A stretch of DNA of 64,000 bases from Endomychus coccineus (taxonomy: Eukaryota; Arthropoda; Insecta; Coleoptera; Endomychidae): contig OY294070.1 of assembly GCA_958510875.1 (NCBI GenBank), positions 2,232,001 to 2,296,000 of the forward strand, read 5' to 3'. How positions within the stretch are numbered: the first letter of the stretch is position 1; each line of letters begins with the position of its first letter. Below are positions 12,701 to 21,409 of this stretch, piece after piece. Position numbers and translations under genes: made by a program. Under the pieces are notes generated by a model that was not told the DNA's origin, ran no database searches, and saw nothing but the letters and a program-made list of their open reading frames with translations.

Positions 12701-15700
12701 TTTCAGCTCCAGGATTCGAACCCAACATCTCTACAACGACACAGCTCAAGGCAAGAGTATTTTACCCGCATCTCCACGAGAGATGACATCTTATCTATAG
12801 CTTCTTTAGGTTCTAAAATTGGCAAATGCGTCATTAATCAGCTGATCAATTTCAATTTTCATCAAACAATTATTGCGGCTTAATGGTCTAGGGGTATGAT
12901 TCTCGCTTTGGGTGCGAGAGGTCCCGGGTTCAAATCCCGGTTGAGCCCGTCCTTTTTATTGCCATTCTTCGCAATTTCTATCGCATTATAATTCAAATTG
13001 TACATATTTTCTTCTGTTAATATTTCGTTTTGTTGACATCTTAGATTTTCTATACGTAAACCCAATTGAAAGGTGCCGTTGTCAGCTCCAGGATTCGAAC
13101 CCAGCATCTCCACAACGACACAGCTCAAGGCAAGAGTATCTTACCCGCATCTCCACGAGAGATGACATCTTATCTATAGCTTCTTTAGGTTCTAAAATTG
13201 GCAAATGCGTCATTAATCAACTGATCAATTTTAATTCTGATCAAACAATCATTGCGGCTCAATGGTCTAGGGGTATGATTCTCGCTTTGGGTGCGAGAGG
13301 TCCCGGGTTCAAATCCCGGTTGAGCCCTTACTTTTTATTGCCATTTTTCACAATTTCTATGTCATTATAATCCAAATTGTACATATTTTCTTCTGTTAAT
13401 ATTTCGTTTTGTTGACATCTTAGATTTTCTATACGTAAGCCCAAATGAAAGGTGCCGTTGTCAGCTCCAGGATTCGAACCCAGCATCTCCACAACGACAC
13501 AGCTCAAGGCAAGAGTATCTTACCCGCATCTCCACGAGAGATGACATCTTATCTATAGCTTCTTTAGGTTCTAAAATTGGCAAATGCGTCATTAATCAGC
13601 TGATCAATTTAAATTCTGATCAAACAATTATTGCGGCTCAATGGTCTAGGGGTATGATTCTCGCTTTGGGTGCGAGAGGTCCCGGGTTCAAATCCCGGTT
13701 GAGCCCGTCCTTTTTATTGCCATTCTTCGCAATTTCTATCGCATTATAATCCAAATTGTACATATTCTTTTGTTAATATTTCCTTTTGTAATTCCATTTG
13801 AAATGCTTGCCGTTGTCAGCTCTAGGATTTGAACCTAACATCAAGGCAAGAGTATCTTACATTTCCACGAGATATCTATAGACTATATATAGGGAGGTGG
13901 ACTCTTCCCTTAATGCTTAGTATATTCAAGAATTCGAGATCGTTATTTACCCATGAATATGTATAATGGCAACCCTGTCTCGGTTTTCTCCTTCACAATA
14001 TAGGAGCTAGATGATTGATAACATTACTTTAGAAGTTTATTTCGTAAAAATTTCTTCGAATGAAATGTTTTTAAAAAAGCCCTGCAAATCTTCTCATTGA
14101 TCTGAATTTGATGGTATTTTTTCCTAAAATTAGTGTTCTCGCCTTTTGAAAAACGAACGTCATTAGTTTTTACGTACTCTCACAAAGCCAATACCAAAAT
14201 CAAACTTGGGTACATTGGACGTCCGAGAATATCGAGATACTAGTGCTTAGTTGCACTGAAATTTCATGAAAGAGGTATAAATATGTTATTCAAGCATTGC
14301 AAATAAATTAAGGGAAATCAGTTTCACACTAACTTCATGCAATCTTATAAATCACGGAACAAAATACCATCGACCATCTCATCAACGTCCATTTTCACAC
14401 GACAAATAATACGGCTCAATGGTCTAGGGGTATGATTTTCGCTTCGGGTGCGAGAGGTCCCGGGTTCAAATCCCGGTTGAGCCCATCGTTTTAATCTTAT
14501 CTCTATTTTTGATTTGAGAATATTTTAACTCACATTATTTCACTATTATAACAAACAATCGCCCATATTCACTAAATATGCCCTTCTACCTATCACGTAG
14601 CCATCATCAGGATGAACTATATACATACGATTTGTAGTTAATAGTGTATATGAGGGATTAACCTAAGCTGGAGATAAATCTGAATTTATTAAATTGATTT
14701 TTCGCTTATAGATGCCCCTCCCATCTAAATTACCTAGATATTGATATTTGAAATAAAGTGTATAGTTAATTATGAGGATTTTTTCTTTATTAAAATTGCT
14801 TTAGTGCAACAAGTTGTTGTTTTTCATTACTGCATTACAAAATGATTTCAATCAACCGCTGATCCAATATTTAATATTCTTTTAATAATCACGGCGGCTC
14901 AATGGTCTAGGGGTATGATTTTCGCTTTGGGTGCGAGAGGTCCCGGGTTCAAATCCCGGTTGAGCCCGTTTATTTTTTAACCAACATTGATTACTATCTT
15001 TTGAAACATGTAAAATTTAGGAAAATCGAATTAAGTTTAAATTATTTTTGTCTAACAAGCGCCCCACAATACTCTCTTTGCGTCCCGATTTCGCATTCCT
15101 GGTGAATTCTATTTTCTGAGTTGATTAGTTAATCAGTACAACATTGATTGGTTTCATCGAATTGCTTAAAATTTCCAGGCAAAATGGACAATTGGACGAA
15201 ATGCAATCATTTCAAGAGTACCATACGAGACGCGCTGGAAAAATTGAACGAATTGGTTGACGAAAGTGATCCAGATGTGGATATTCCGAATATCATTCAC
15301 GCCTTTCAAACTGCCGAGAGGATAAGACATGATTACCCGGACTTGGATTGGTTCCATCTGACAGGGCTGATACACGATCTGGGCAAGGTAAGGAGAATAA
15401 GAAATAAATGAGTAATTCATTAATGATGCTATTGAATTGATAATATCGTTAGGAATTATAGGAGTTAGATAGATAGAGGCAGAGTTTTCTCAAATCTAAA
15501 ACCTTTAATAGCTAAAGATAAACAAACCCACACAGTATACCTATTAAATTGTTTAGATTGCGATGGGATTTATACAGGAATCTCTAAGCAATATTTACAA
15601 AAAAGAATGTATGGCAATAAGTATAGTACAAGAAACAAAAACTTAGAAAATTCCACCGCCCCTGCTAAACACTGCTTTGATTATAACCATCAATTCGATT

Positions 15701-17710
15701 ACAAAAGTGTTAATATTTTAACTAAGGAAACCAATTATTATAAAAAATATTTGCAGGAGATGATTCACATAAAACGTGACTCCAAGTCTGTAAATCATAG
15801 AACAGACATTCAATCATTAAGTCAGATTTGTAATAATTTAATTAATTAAAACCCTCACAAATTCCTACATGCATTCATTTATTCCTTATTCTTCAAAATT
15901 GTATGATATTTTCTTGTCCGAAAGGTCATGGCTTTCTATGATGAACCACAATGGGCAGTGGTTGGTGACACGTTCGTGGTGGGATGCAAATGGAGCGACA
16001 ATATAGTATATAGGGATACCTCTTTCGTGGATAACGTCGATGGGAAGAACAAGAAATACAAGTGAGTGTTGAAATTTTGCCGCTCCACAGACGGACCATA
16101 TTCTATGTACTTAAATAGATTCCACAGATAAACTATTTTGATTACAGCACGTTCTATGGAATGTACGAATCAAATTGTGGCCTGGAAAATCTAACGTTAT
16201 CTTGGGGTCATGATGAATATTTATACAGAGTGCTCAAACACAACAATAGTTCACTGCCTTCAGTAGCACTGAACATGATCAGATATCATAGTTTCTATCC
16301 GTGGCATTCAAGCAATGATTACCAACACCTCACCAAGGACGAAGATGAGGAAATCAAGAAATGGGTTTTGGAATTCAAGTAAGTAAACCTTTAGGTATTC
16401 AATATAATGTGCGCCAAATACCATTCAATAGGCGAAATTTTTTATGAAGAATTCGTATAAATGCCGCTCTATTTCACAAAATGTTTTGTTTGGTGTTCTC
16501 TTTTAGCCGGAAATCGTAGCAGCTTTGTTGCCATAAACCCTTTCCTTCAAATTGTCCCAGAGAAAAAGTCTAATGGAGTTGAATCGCAAGACCCCTGTTA
16601 TAAGGCTTGCTTTTGAGTCAATTGGTCCTATATCTATAGTCGCCTGGAGTGGACGGACGTCTCTCGGTCCTGCTTTCTAGGCGACTGGAGGAGGAGGAGA
16701 TCGTAGGTCCTTTCGTGAGACTTGTTATCTGCCTGACGTCATTTATGCTGAAGACTTATCGATGGGTACATCAAAGATGAAGTACAGAGCACGAATACAG
16801 TGTGGGCGGAACAACACGCCTCCAAAGAAGGTCAATCGACGGAATCTACCCTACACTCAACAGTTTCCCTCATTGAAAATCAGATCGAAAATGATGGATG
16901 CAGTGGGAGCCTTCTTAGATATAGAGGGTGCCTTCAACAATACCACAGCCGAAAGAATCTGCGAAGCCCTCAAGGATACAGGGAGTTCCTAACTTGGTAA
17001 GCACCTGGATCCAGGACATGCTGAAAACGGATGTCCTCAAGGGGGAGTACTCTCACCCACTGTCTGGAACATAGTGGTCGTTGGTTGAATGAGGAAAATA
17101 GCCAACCTAGGATGTCACGTGATCGGGTATGCCGACGACATACTCATAATCGCCAGAGGAAATGTTCTAAGCATTCAGATGGACCTAATACAATCTGCCC
17201 TGACTGCACCGAATAAATGGTGCAGTGGTCCTTGTTCTCCCACTCCGTCCTCTGGGTTATGAGGACGTCTGGTGTTTGGAACCTGCAGACGCTATCGCAT
17301 CCTGCGTCAGTCGGCTGCCCATTCCAGCAGCCCAATCTCCAAACATGTCTTCATTTTTATGCACAGAAGTATCATAACATAACACCGTAAAATATATACA
17401 TTGATTCGTACTTAATTAGCACGTTGGATCTTTTAAAAACACCAGACCTTTTCTTGGGTTTTACACTGGAACGTCAATCGAAAAAGAGTATCAGCATTCA
17501 ATACAATTTAATTTTGTGTAAAATCCCCATCAGGCATAAGTTTACCATGTTCAAACGATGCGAATGACGCGTAATTGAAATATATTTTCTTTTTTTTTTA
17601 GTAAATACGATTTATACACAAAAAGTGCTGACTCGCCCAATATAGAAGAACTATGGCCATACTATCAGACATTGATCGACAAATATATTCCAGGACTGTT
17701 GGAATGGTGA
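3751..17710 (+). CDS. MIOX: Myo-inositol oxygenase (five visible exons)
   Basis: Exons 3751-3928, 15179-15387, 15925-16061, 16148-16378 and 17602-17710 join in phase with GT-AG borders into about 287 residues, close to the 285 of the human enzyme. Only a few N-terminal residues, from an exon not recognised here, are missing. The enzyme uses O2 and a di-iron centre to ring-cleave myo-inositol to D-glucuronate in the cytosol. All six expected metal ligands are visible: the His of HAFQTAE, the His-Asp of LIHDLGK, WGHDEY, the His of YHSFYPWH and the Asp of KYDLYTK. The substrate-loop segment VDESDPD and the C-terminal LIDKYIPG are also conserved. The first intron is 11.25 kb and contains the tRNA-Pro array on the same strand. 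Intron 2 holds a Penelope fragment and intron 4 a decayed LINE. No frameshift was seen, so the gene looks functional. Confidence 0.93.
4094..4165 (+). tRNA. tRNA-Pro-TGG: tRNA-Pro(TGG), unit 1, altered T-loop
   Basis: 72-nt cloverleaf with acceptor GGCTCAA/TTGAGCC, anticodon loop TTTGGGT (anticodon TGG) and T-stem CCGGG/CCCGG. The T-loop reads TTAAAAT instead of TTCAAAT: the invariant C56 in box B is lost, so this edge copy may be poorly transcribed or folded. T5 terminator follows. Confidence 0.85.
4294..4384 (-). other. Antisense hairpin cluster with box B (first of about 26 copies)
   Basis: On the strand opposite the tRNA, each unit can fold three hairpins. They are CAUCUC/GAGAUG (4384-4368), GGUAAG/CUUGCC (4365-4349), and a 7-bp (9-bp in some units) stem UGUCGUU/AACGGCA (4340-4294) enclosing a T-arm-like GGTTCGAATCC (4321-4311). 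That last motif is an exact Pol III box B. The pairing needs G-U wobbles available only in the minus-strand RNA. A full cloverleaf and a convincing box A were not found, so it may be a tRNA-derived relic, a small structured RNA or a passenger. It recurs at the same place in each unit. Confidence 0.45.
4476..4547 (+). tRNA. tRNA-Pro-TGG: tRNA-Pro(TGG), unit 2
   Basis: Matches the array consensus tRNA with intact box A, box B and all four stems; GTCC then T5 follows. Confidence 0.95.
4858..4929 (+). tRNA. tRNA-Pro-TGG: tRNA-Pro(TGG), unit 3
   Basis: Consensus sequence, anticodon TGG, T5 terminator. Confidence 0.95.
5240..5311 (+). tRNA. tRNA-Pro-TGG: tRNA-Pro(TGG), unit 4
   Basis: Consensus sequence, anticodon TGG, T5 terminator. 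Confidence 0.95.
5622..5693 (+). tRNA. tRNA-Pro-TGG: tRNA-Pro(TGG), unit 5
   Basis: Consensus sequence; first unit of the block that recurs at 12495. Confidence 0.95.
6004..6075 (+). tRNA. tRNA-Pro-TGG: tRNA-Pro(TGG), unit 6, acceptor C5T
   Basis: Acceptor strand is GGCTTAA, turning one C-G pair into a T-G wobble; otherwise consensus. The identical change occurs at 12877. Confidence 0.93.
6383..6454 (+). tRNA. tRNA-Pro-TGG: tRNA-Pro(TGG), unit 7
   Basis: Consensus sequence; spaced 379 bp from the previous copy. Confidence 0.95.
6765..6836 (+). tRNA. tRNA-Pro-TGG: tRNA-Pro(TGG), unit 8
   Basis: Consensus sequence, T5 terminator. Confidence 0.95.
7147..7218 (+). tRNA. tRNA-Pro-TGG: tRNA-Pro(TGG), unit 9
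   Basis: Consensus sequence, T5 terminator. Confidence 0.95.
7529..7600 (+). tRNA. tRNA-Pro-TGG: tRNA-Pro(TGG), unit 10
   Basis: Consensus sequence, T5 terminator. Confidence 0.95.
7911..7982 (+). tRNA. tRNA-Pro-TGG: tRNA-Pro(TGG), unit 11
   Basis: Consensus sequence, T5 terminator. Confidence 0.95.
8293..8364 (+). tRNA. tRNA-Pro-TGG: tRNA-Pro(TGG), unit 12, T-stem mismatch
   Basis: T-stem 5' strand is CCCGG instead of CCGGG, leaving a C-C mismatch at 51-63. Same variant at 10585. Trailer is GTGC then T5. Confidence 0.88.
8675..8746 (+). tRNA. tRNA-Pro-TGG: tRNA-Pro(TGG), unit 13
   Basis: Consensus sequence, T5 terminator. Confidence 0.95.
9057..9128 (+). tRNA. tRNA-Pro-TGG: tRNA-Pro(TGG), unit 14
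   Basis: Consensus sequence, T5 terminator. Confidence 0.95.
9439..9510 (+). tRNA. tRNA-Pro-TGG: tRNA-Pro(TGG), unit 15
   Basis: Consensus sequence, T5 terminator. Confidence 0.95.
9821..9892 (+). tRNA. tRNA-Pro-TGG: tRNA-Pro(TGG), unit 16
   Basis: Consensus sequence, T5 terminator. Confidence 0.95.
10203..10274 (+). tRNA. tRNA-Pro-TGG: tRNA-Pro(TGG), unit 17
   Basis: Consensus sequence, T5 terminator. Confidence 0.95.
10585..10656 (+). tRNA. tRNA-Pro-TGG: tRNA-Pro(TGG), unit 18, T-stem mismatch
   Basis: Same CCCGG T-stem variant and GTGC trailer as the copy at 8293, six units (2292 bp) earlier. Confidence 0.88.
10967..11038 (+). tRNA. tRNA-Pro-TGG: tRNA-Pro(TGG), unit 19
   Basis: Consensus sequence, T5 terminator. 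Confidence 0.95.
11349..11420 (+). tRNA. tRNA-Pro-TGG: tRNA-Pro(TGG), unit 20, T-stem mismatch
   Basis: T-stem 5' strand is CCAGG, giving an A-C mismatch at 51-63. Shared with the copy two units later. Confidence 0.88.
11731..11802 (+). tRNA. tRNA-Pro-TGG: tRNA-Pro(TGG), unit 21
   Basis: Consensus sequence, T5 terminator. Confidence 0.95.
12113..12184 (+). tRNA. tRNA-Pro-TGG: tRNA-Pro(TGG), unit 22, T-stem mismatch
   Basis: Same CCAGG T-stem variant as at 11349. Confidence 0.88.
12495..12566 (+). tRNA. tRNA-Pro-TGG: tRNA-Pro(TGG), unit 23
   Basis: Consensus body; the two bases before the tRNA are AA instead of GC. Confidence 0.94.
12877..12948 (+). tRNA. tRNA-Pro-TGG: tRNA-Pro(TGG), unit 24, acceptor C5T
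   Basis: GGCTTAA acceptor strand with T-G wobble, same as the copy at 6004. Confidence 0.93.
13256..13327 (+). tRNA. tRNA-Pro-TGG: tRNA-Pro(TGG), unit 25
   Basis: Consensus body; trailer TTAC then T5 as in unit 1. Confidence 0.95.
13635..13706 (+). tRNA. tRNA-Pro-TGG: tRNA-Pro(TGG), unit 26 (last of array)
   Basis: Consensus body, T5 terminator; the repeat behind it decays within about 170 bp. Confidence 0.95.
13881..14412. other. Gene-free stretch in MIOX intron 1
   Basis: AT-rich sequence between the end of the tRNA array and the next tRNA gene. No coding or structural feature recognised. Confidence 0.6.
14413..14484 (+). tRNA. tRNA-Pro-CGG: tRNA-Pro(CGG)
   Basis: Same body as the array tRNA, but the anticodon loop is TTCGGGT (anticodon CGG), the only such copy in the window. 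The anticodon stem opens with a T-G wobble (TTCGC/GCGAG). Flanks are unrelated to the 382-bp unit; a T4 run follows. It lies outside the array, so it has not been amplified. Confidence 0.93.
14485..14895. other. Gene-free stretch in MIOX intron 1
   Basis: No gene. Around 14590-14620 the minus strand reads CTGATGATGGCTAC, like the tail of Penelope-like elements elsewhere in the window, but the rest is too decayed to call. Confidence 0.5.
14896..14967 (+). tRNA. tRNA-Pro-TGG: tRNA-Pro(TGG), dispersed copy
   Basis: Body as in the array except TTCGC in the anticodon stem, a change shared with the CGG copy. Flanks differ from the array; a T6 run follows. Confidence 0.94.
15490..15849 (+). pseudogene. 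Penelope-like element GIY-YIG fragment in MIOX intron 2
   Basis: Encodes [20 protein letters not shown] followed by [11 protein letters not shown], the GIY-YIG endonuclease signature of Penelope-like elements. Downstream conserved text is [16 protein letters not shown], ending with a stop at 15847-15849. No reverse transcriptase part is attached, so it is a 5'-truncated copy. Related fragments lie at 45614-45890 (-) and 47745-47935 (+). Confidence 0.75.
16690..17240 (+). pseudogene. Decayed non-LTR retrotransposon RT in MIOX intron 4
   Basis: Pieces of a LINE reverse transcriptase appear in shifting frames: a palm segment [14 protein letters not shown] (about 16900), [14 protein letters not shown] after an internal deletion (about 17025-17075) and the catalytic [12 protein letters not shown] (about 17125-17160). 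The motif order and wording fit the Jockey/R1 group. Frameshifts and stops rule out function. Confidence 0.75.
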
Positions 17711-17811
17711 ATTGAGAAACGTCAACAACATTCAAACATATATCGTTATAAAATATATGCTGTACTTTGTTACTTGTTGTTTTTGGTGAAATATGTTATT
17801 TCCGTGATCGA

Positions 17812-17817
17812 AATAAA
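17812..17817 (+). promoter_or_regulatory. Polyadenylation signal of MIOX
   Basis: AATAAA about 100 bases after the MIOX stop codon, on the coding strand. Confidence 0.6.
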
Positions 17818-17819
17818 AA

Positions 17820-19786
17820 GTGAATAAAACAAGTTATTTATATTATCCCACGTGTTTCCAAAATTCAACAATTTGACTATCATCTTAAAGTTTAAGCACG
17901 TTTATGTTGGTATTTGAATAATCCGACAAACAAATTCCAGTTAAAAACTAAACAATTTGTATAAAATAGCCACGTTTTATTTAATACTAAATTTGAAAAG
18001 AGTAGGTTAATCAACTATAATCCATCTTCTTCTAAACTTTACTTTCACAAACAAAATGCTCCTATCCGTAGTATCCTATGTTAATAGCCCCCCCCCCCCT
18101 CCACATAATCTAACGGTAAAATTAAATTCAATTTTCAAAAATATAAGCAACTTCAAGACTAAGTGTTCAGTAAAAAACTCATTGGAACTTTCAATTTCAA
18201 TAAAATGGAATTTCAGTATCTTTTGATGTTTCAAATATTTCCCCCAATGAAAGTAAAATTTTGATTTTGATTCTGGTAAAATCACATACAAGTCCCGTAT
18301 TAAAATTCGAGATAGAACAAGCTTTTGATCTTTGCCTTAACAAAAATTATTGTCATTTTGATAACGAGGTTTTCACTCCACTTCCATTTCAAGTCCTCTT
18401 TTGGCAGATATTTTCATGTCTTGTATTGAAGGAACTATAATCAGTTTCCTCTAGCTAAAAAACATTCATTGCTAGCTTAGATGCTGTTTTATCTTTCTTC
18501 AAAGGTACATCACGACAATTGAATGCATTCTTATCCTTAATAATATCCATCCTAACTTCCTAGACTTTACACACCATAATAATATCATTACTTCCAAAAT
18601 TTATAGAAAACCTACATTCACAGATACATCTATTGCCAATTCATCTTTTAGTCACAGGTCGAGTTGTTTTGTACAATTTAATAATATTTCAAACTGTATA
18701 CCTCGATTTATTTTCTTAACACTGTCAGTGATTTGGGAAGCATTTTGGCCTTTTAAATGCAAGTGAATGATCACTTTTCTTATTTCGTCAGAAACAGTTT
18801 TACCACGAGCCCCTTTTAATTGTTAACAATCACCACCACACCAAATCGTTGAAAGTTGATTTAAACGTCAAAATCGGCTTCTTAGCACGTAAAATGTTAT
18901 CATTTGTTTTACAAGGCCTAGCTTTATCTTAACGAAGCGAATAAATAGACCATTCAACTTAAGTTGTCTCCATCATGTATTTTGCTATATACACTAATCG
19001 TTTTGCAAAGAAGACAATTTCGAAATAAAAACGCTTTAAAAATAGCCGCGTCGGTTTTGTTATCTTTCCATAAACATTTAAAGAAACCAAAAACATTATA
19101 TTTGAAATAAAATTTTAATTTGCGCTCAAATAAATTCACAAATATCATGTTTTGCGGCGTTGGGCTAACTTCACTGAGACAGGGCTCGTACATTAGTAAC
19201 GTTAGAAGATGATAAGTTAGTGTCGAAACTATAATCACGATTTGTTTCCATAATATATGATAAAAAACAAAGTAAAAGTGTTTTATTTTATTATATCAAT
19301 ATGATTAATTATCACTAAATAATAGCTTCCACCATTGAACTTTTAAATAACTAATTTTCATTTACGTCAATTCGAACATTAAATATTGCATTACATAATA
19401 ATCCCCGATGATGTTTTCGAAATTCTCATTTTAAGATTCAAATGACGTCATCGATGTTAAGACTGTCTATTTTATGCGAGAAATTTATGCCATAGATCAA
19501 ATATGACAAAATTTGTTTCAATGGTTGCCGTCCATGGCAATTTGAACTCTTCAAATGTTATATGCTCTCTATGATGGTTTCTTAAGCTTAACGGTTAACG
19601 TTGAGGTTAATAAAATTAGTTCAACTCATATTTCGTTCATGTCTGCAACCATATTAACCAAGTTAACGTACAGCTACCACTTGATCTCTCTAGTACACAT
19701 TACACAAACACCTCTCCCGTATATATCTAATCTATATAGACATCCGTTTGATGGAAACCATCTAACCATCAGTACCGTCACCAAGC
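17820..19786. other. Intergenic stretch with a Penelope RT fragment
   Basis: No host gene recognised. At about 18510-18720 the plus strand encodes HPNFLDFTHHNNIITSKIYR followed by KPTFTDTSIANSSFSH, matching the thumb region that follows the catalytic motif of Penelope-like reverse transcriptases. It is isolated and decayed. A C10 run lies at about 18089-18100. Confidence 0.6.
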
Positions 19787-21409
19787 ATGCTATCAACATC
19801 AACGGTCAAGAATGATCCAGATTGGGAAGATCAGATTGAAATTAAATACGAAAATATTCCAGAATACTTGAATGAAATCAAAGAGAAGTTTGCAGATTAT
19901 GAGGAATTCAAGTTAAAGTAAGTTATTGTCAATAAATAATGATCAACATAACATCTTGGTCTATATTGAAAATAATTTACTACCTATTGATAATACATGG
20001 AAAATGTTTGAATTTTTTTCTTGTATTATAATACTATAAAAAATATTATGAAGAACACATTTGGGGTTTCTTCATTAGACAATTTAAAGGAATTTTCAGT
20101 GCTACAAGGCAAATTGTTGGTGCTAGCAAAATAGTTGGAAGAATTTAATGACTCACTAATACAATGAACATTCGTCTTTTTGGGGATTGACCAAATAAAA
20201 TTGTTATTTAATCGTTTCATTTTCAGAATTGAGAAGTGCAGTGTAGCCGAGGAATCGGAAGATCTGCCACAAGAATGTATCAAAGGTGATATAGATATAA
20301 TTGGAGGCAACCGTGAAAATTTTGATTGCTCAGATGTGAAGGGCTTGGATAGTTCTATTGAAATTCTAGGTTCACAGGACACGTTGAAACGTCACATCAA
20401 CAATAAACGCACAAGAGAGATGATATGTAAGTGTCAGTATTGCGATTTTGAAAGCAGACATCAGTCAAATTTGAACAATCACATCAACTCTAAACACACA
20501 AGGCTGAAGATACACAAGTGTAAGTATTGCGATTTTACAACCACTTGGCCGTCTAATGTGTATAGTCACATCAACTTTAAACACACAAGAAAGAATATAC
20601 ACAAGTGTCAATATTGTGATTATGGAAGCATTCGGGAGGCAAATTTGAAACGTCACATCAACTCTAAACACATGAGAGAGAAGACACATAAGTGTCAGTA
20701 TTGCGATTATGAAAGCAGTCTGCAGTCAAATTTGAAAAGTCACATCAACTGTAAACACACAAGGAAGAAGGTACATAAGTGTCACTGTTGCGATTACGAA
20801 AGCACTCGGCGGTCATATTTGATAAATCACATCAACTCAAAACACACAAAGGAGAAGATACACAAGTGTCAGTTGTGCCATTACCAAACTACTCGGCGGT
20901 CATATTTGAAAATTCACATCAACTCTAAACACACTAGAGAGGAGATACACAAGTGTCAGTATTGCGATTTTGAAAGCACTTGGAAGGCTAATTTGAACAT
21001 CCACATCAACTCTAAACACACAAGACAGAAGATACACCAGTGTCAGTATTGCGATTACCAAAGCACTTTGAAGTCAAATTTGAATACCCACATCAACTCT
21101 AAACACACAAGAGAGAAGATACACAAGTGTCAATATTGCGATTACGAAAGCACTTGGCAGTCTAGTTTGAGAACCCACATCAACTCTAAACACGCAAGAG
21201 AGAATATAAACAAGTATCAGTATTGTGATTATGAAAACAGTCAAATTAAAATTAAAAGCCATATTAAGGTAAACATAAAGAAGTCTGAGGAGAAAATATA
21301 TAAATGTGAATGTACTATTATTAAAAACTCTTATGAGTTTATTTTGCCCCACGTTGTGGTGACAATTATTACTAAAAACTCTTATGAGTTCATTTTTAGT
21401 TTCTTTTAA
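19787..21409 (+). CDS. C2H2 zinc-finger protein 1, C-terminus altered by LTR insertion
   Basis: Exon 1 (19787-19917) starts at ATG and encodes an acidic 43-residue lead. Exon 2 (20227-21409) joins in phase (GT-AG) to give about 437 residues. Exon 2 has nine intact fingers of the form C-x2-C-x12-H-x4-H with very similar text (CQYCDYES... HINSKH) and linkers such as TREKIHK. A partial finger precedes them, and a last decayed one has the first Cys changed to Tyr. It is probably a nuclear DNA-binding regulator; the target is unknown. An LTR retrotransposon sits at 21316, so the last 31 codons are LTR sequence. The original frame continues at 29280 for 13 more codons to a TAA at 29317-29319. Finger-to-finger similarity suggests recent internal duplication. 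Confidence 0.85.
21312..21315. other. Target-site duplication GTAC (left)
   Basis: GTAC directly before the LTR at 21316; repeated after the other LTR at 29276-29279. Confidence 0.9.

Larger units (their letters stand above)
4094..13880 (+). repeat. Tandem array of 382-bp units, each carrying one tRNA-Pro(TGG)
   Basis: Twenty-six consecutive units start with a tRNA gene at 4094, 4476, 4858 and so on to 13635. The period is exactly 382, except for steps of 379 bp after 6004, 12877 and 13256 caused by a 3-bp deletion near the antisense hairpins. A decayed 27th unit without tRNA ends near 13880. Each unit holds the tRNA, a T5 Pol III terminator 4-5 bases after it, an antisense hairpin/T-loop element and an A/T-rich spacer with the inverted repeat TGATCA...TGATCA before the next tRNA. 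Units at the two ends diverge most; central ones are nearly identical. The whole array lies in a MIOX intron. Confidence 0.97.

Noticed and set aside
4231..13128. Tandem 119- and 83-residue open frames on both strands of the array
   Set aside because: They repeat with the 382-bp period because the tRNA and antisense hairpin happen to be stop-free; no protein family signature.
4094..13880. CRISPR-like array
   Set aside because: The whole 382-bp unit is conserved, with no variable spacers; each unit contains a complete tRNA.
16762..17335. Extra MIOX exon in intron 4
   Set aside because: The sequence encodes reverse transcriptase pieces and the flanking MIOX exons already join in phase.
18089..18100. 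C10 homopolymer as a structured element
   Set aside because: A single homopolymer without partner G-tracts or context.
20465..21352. Minus-strand frames over the zinc-finger exon
   Set aside because: Antisense shadows of the repeated finger coding sequence.
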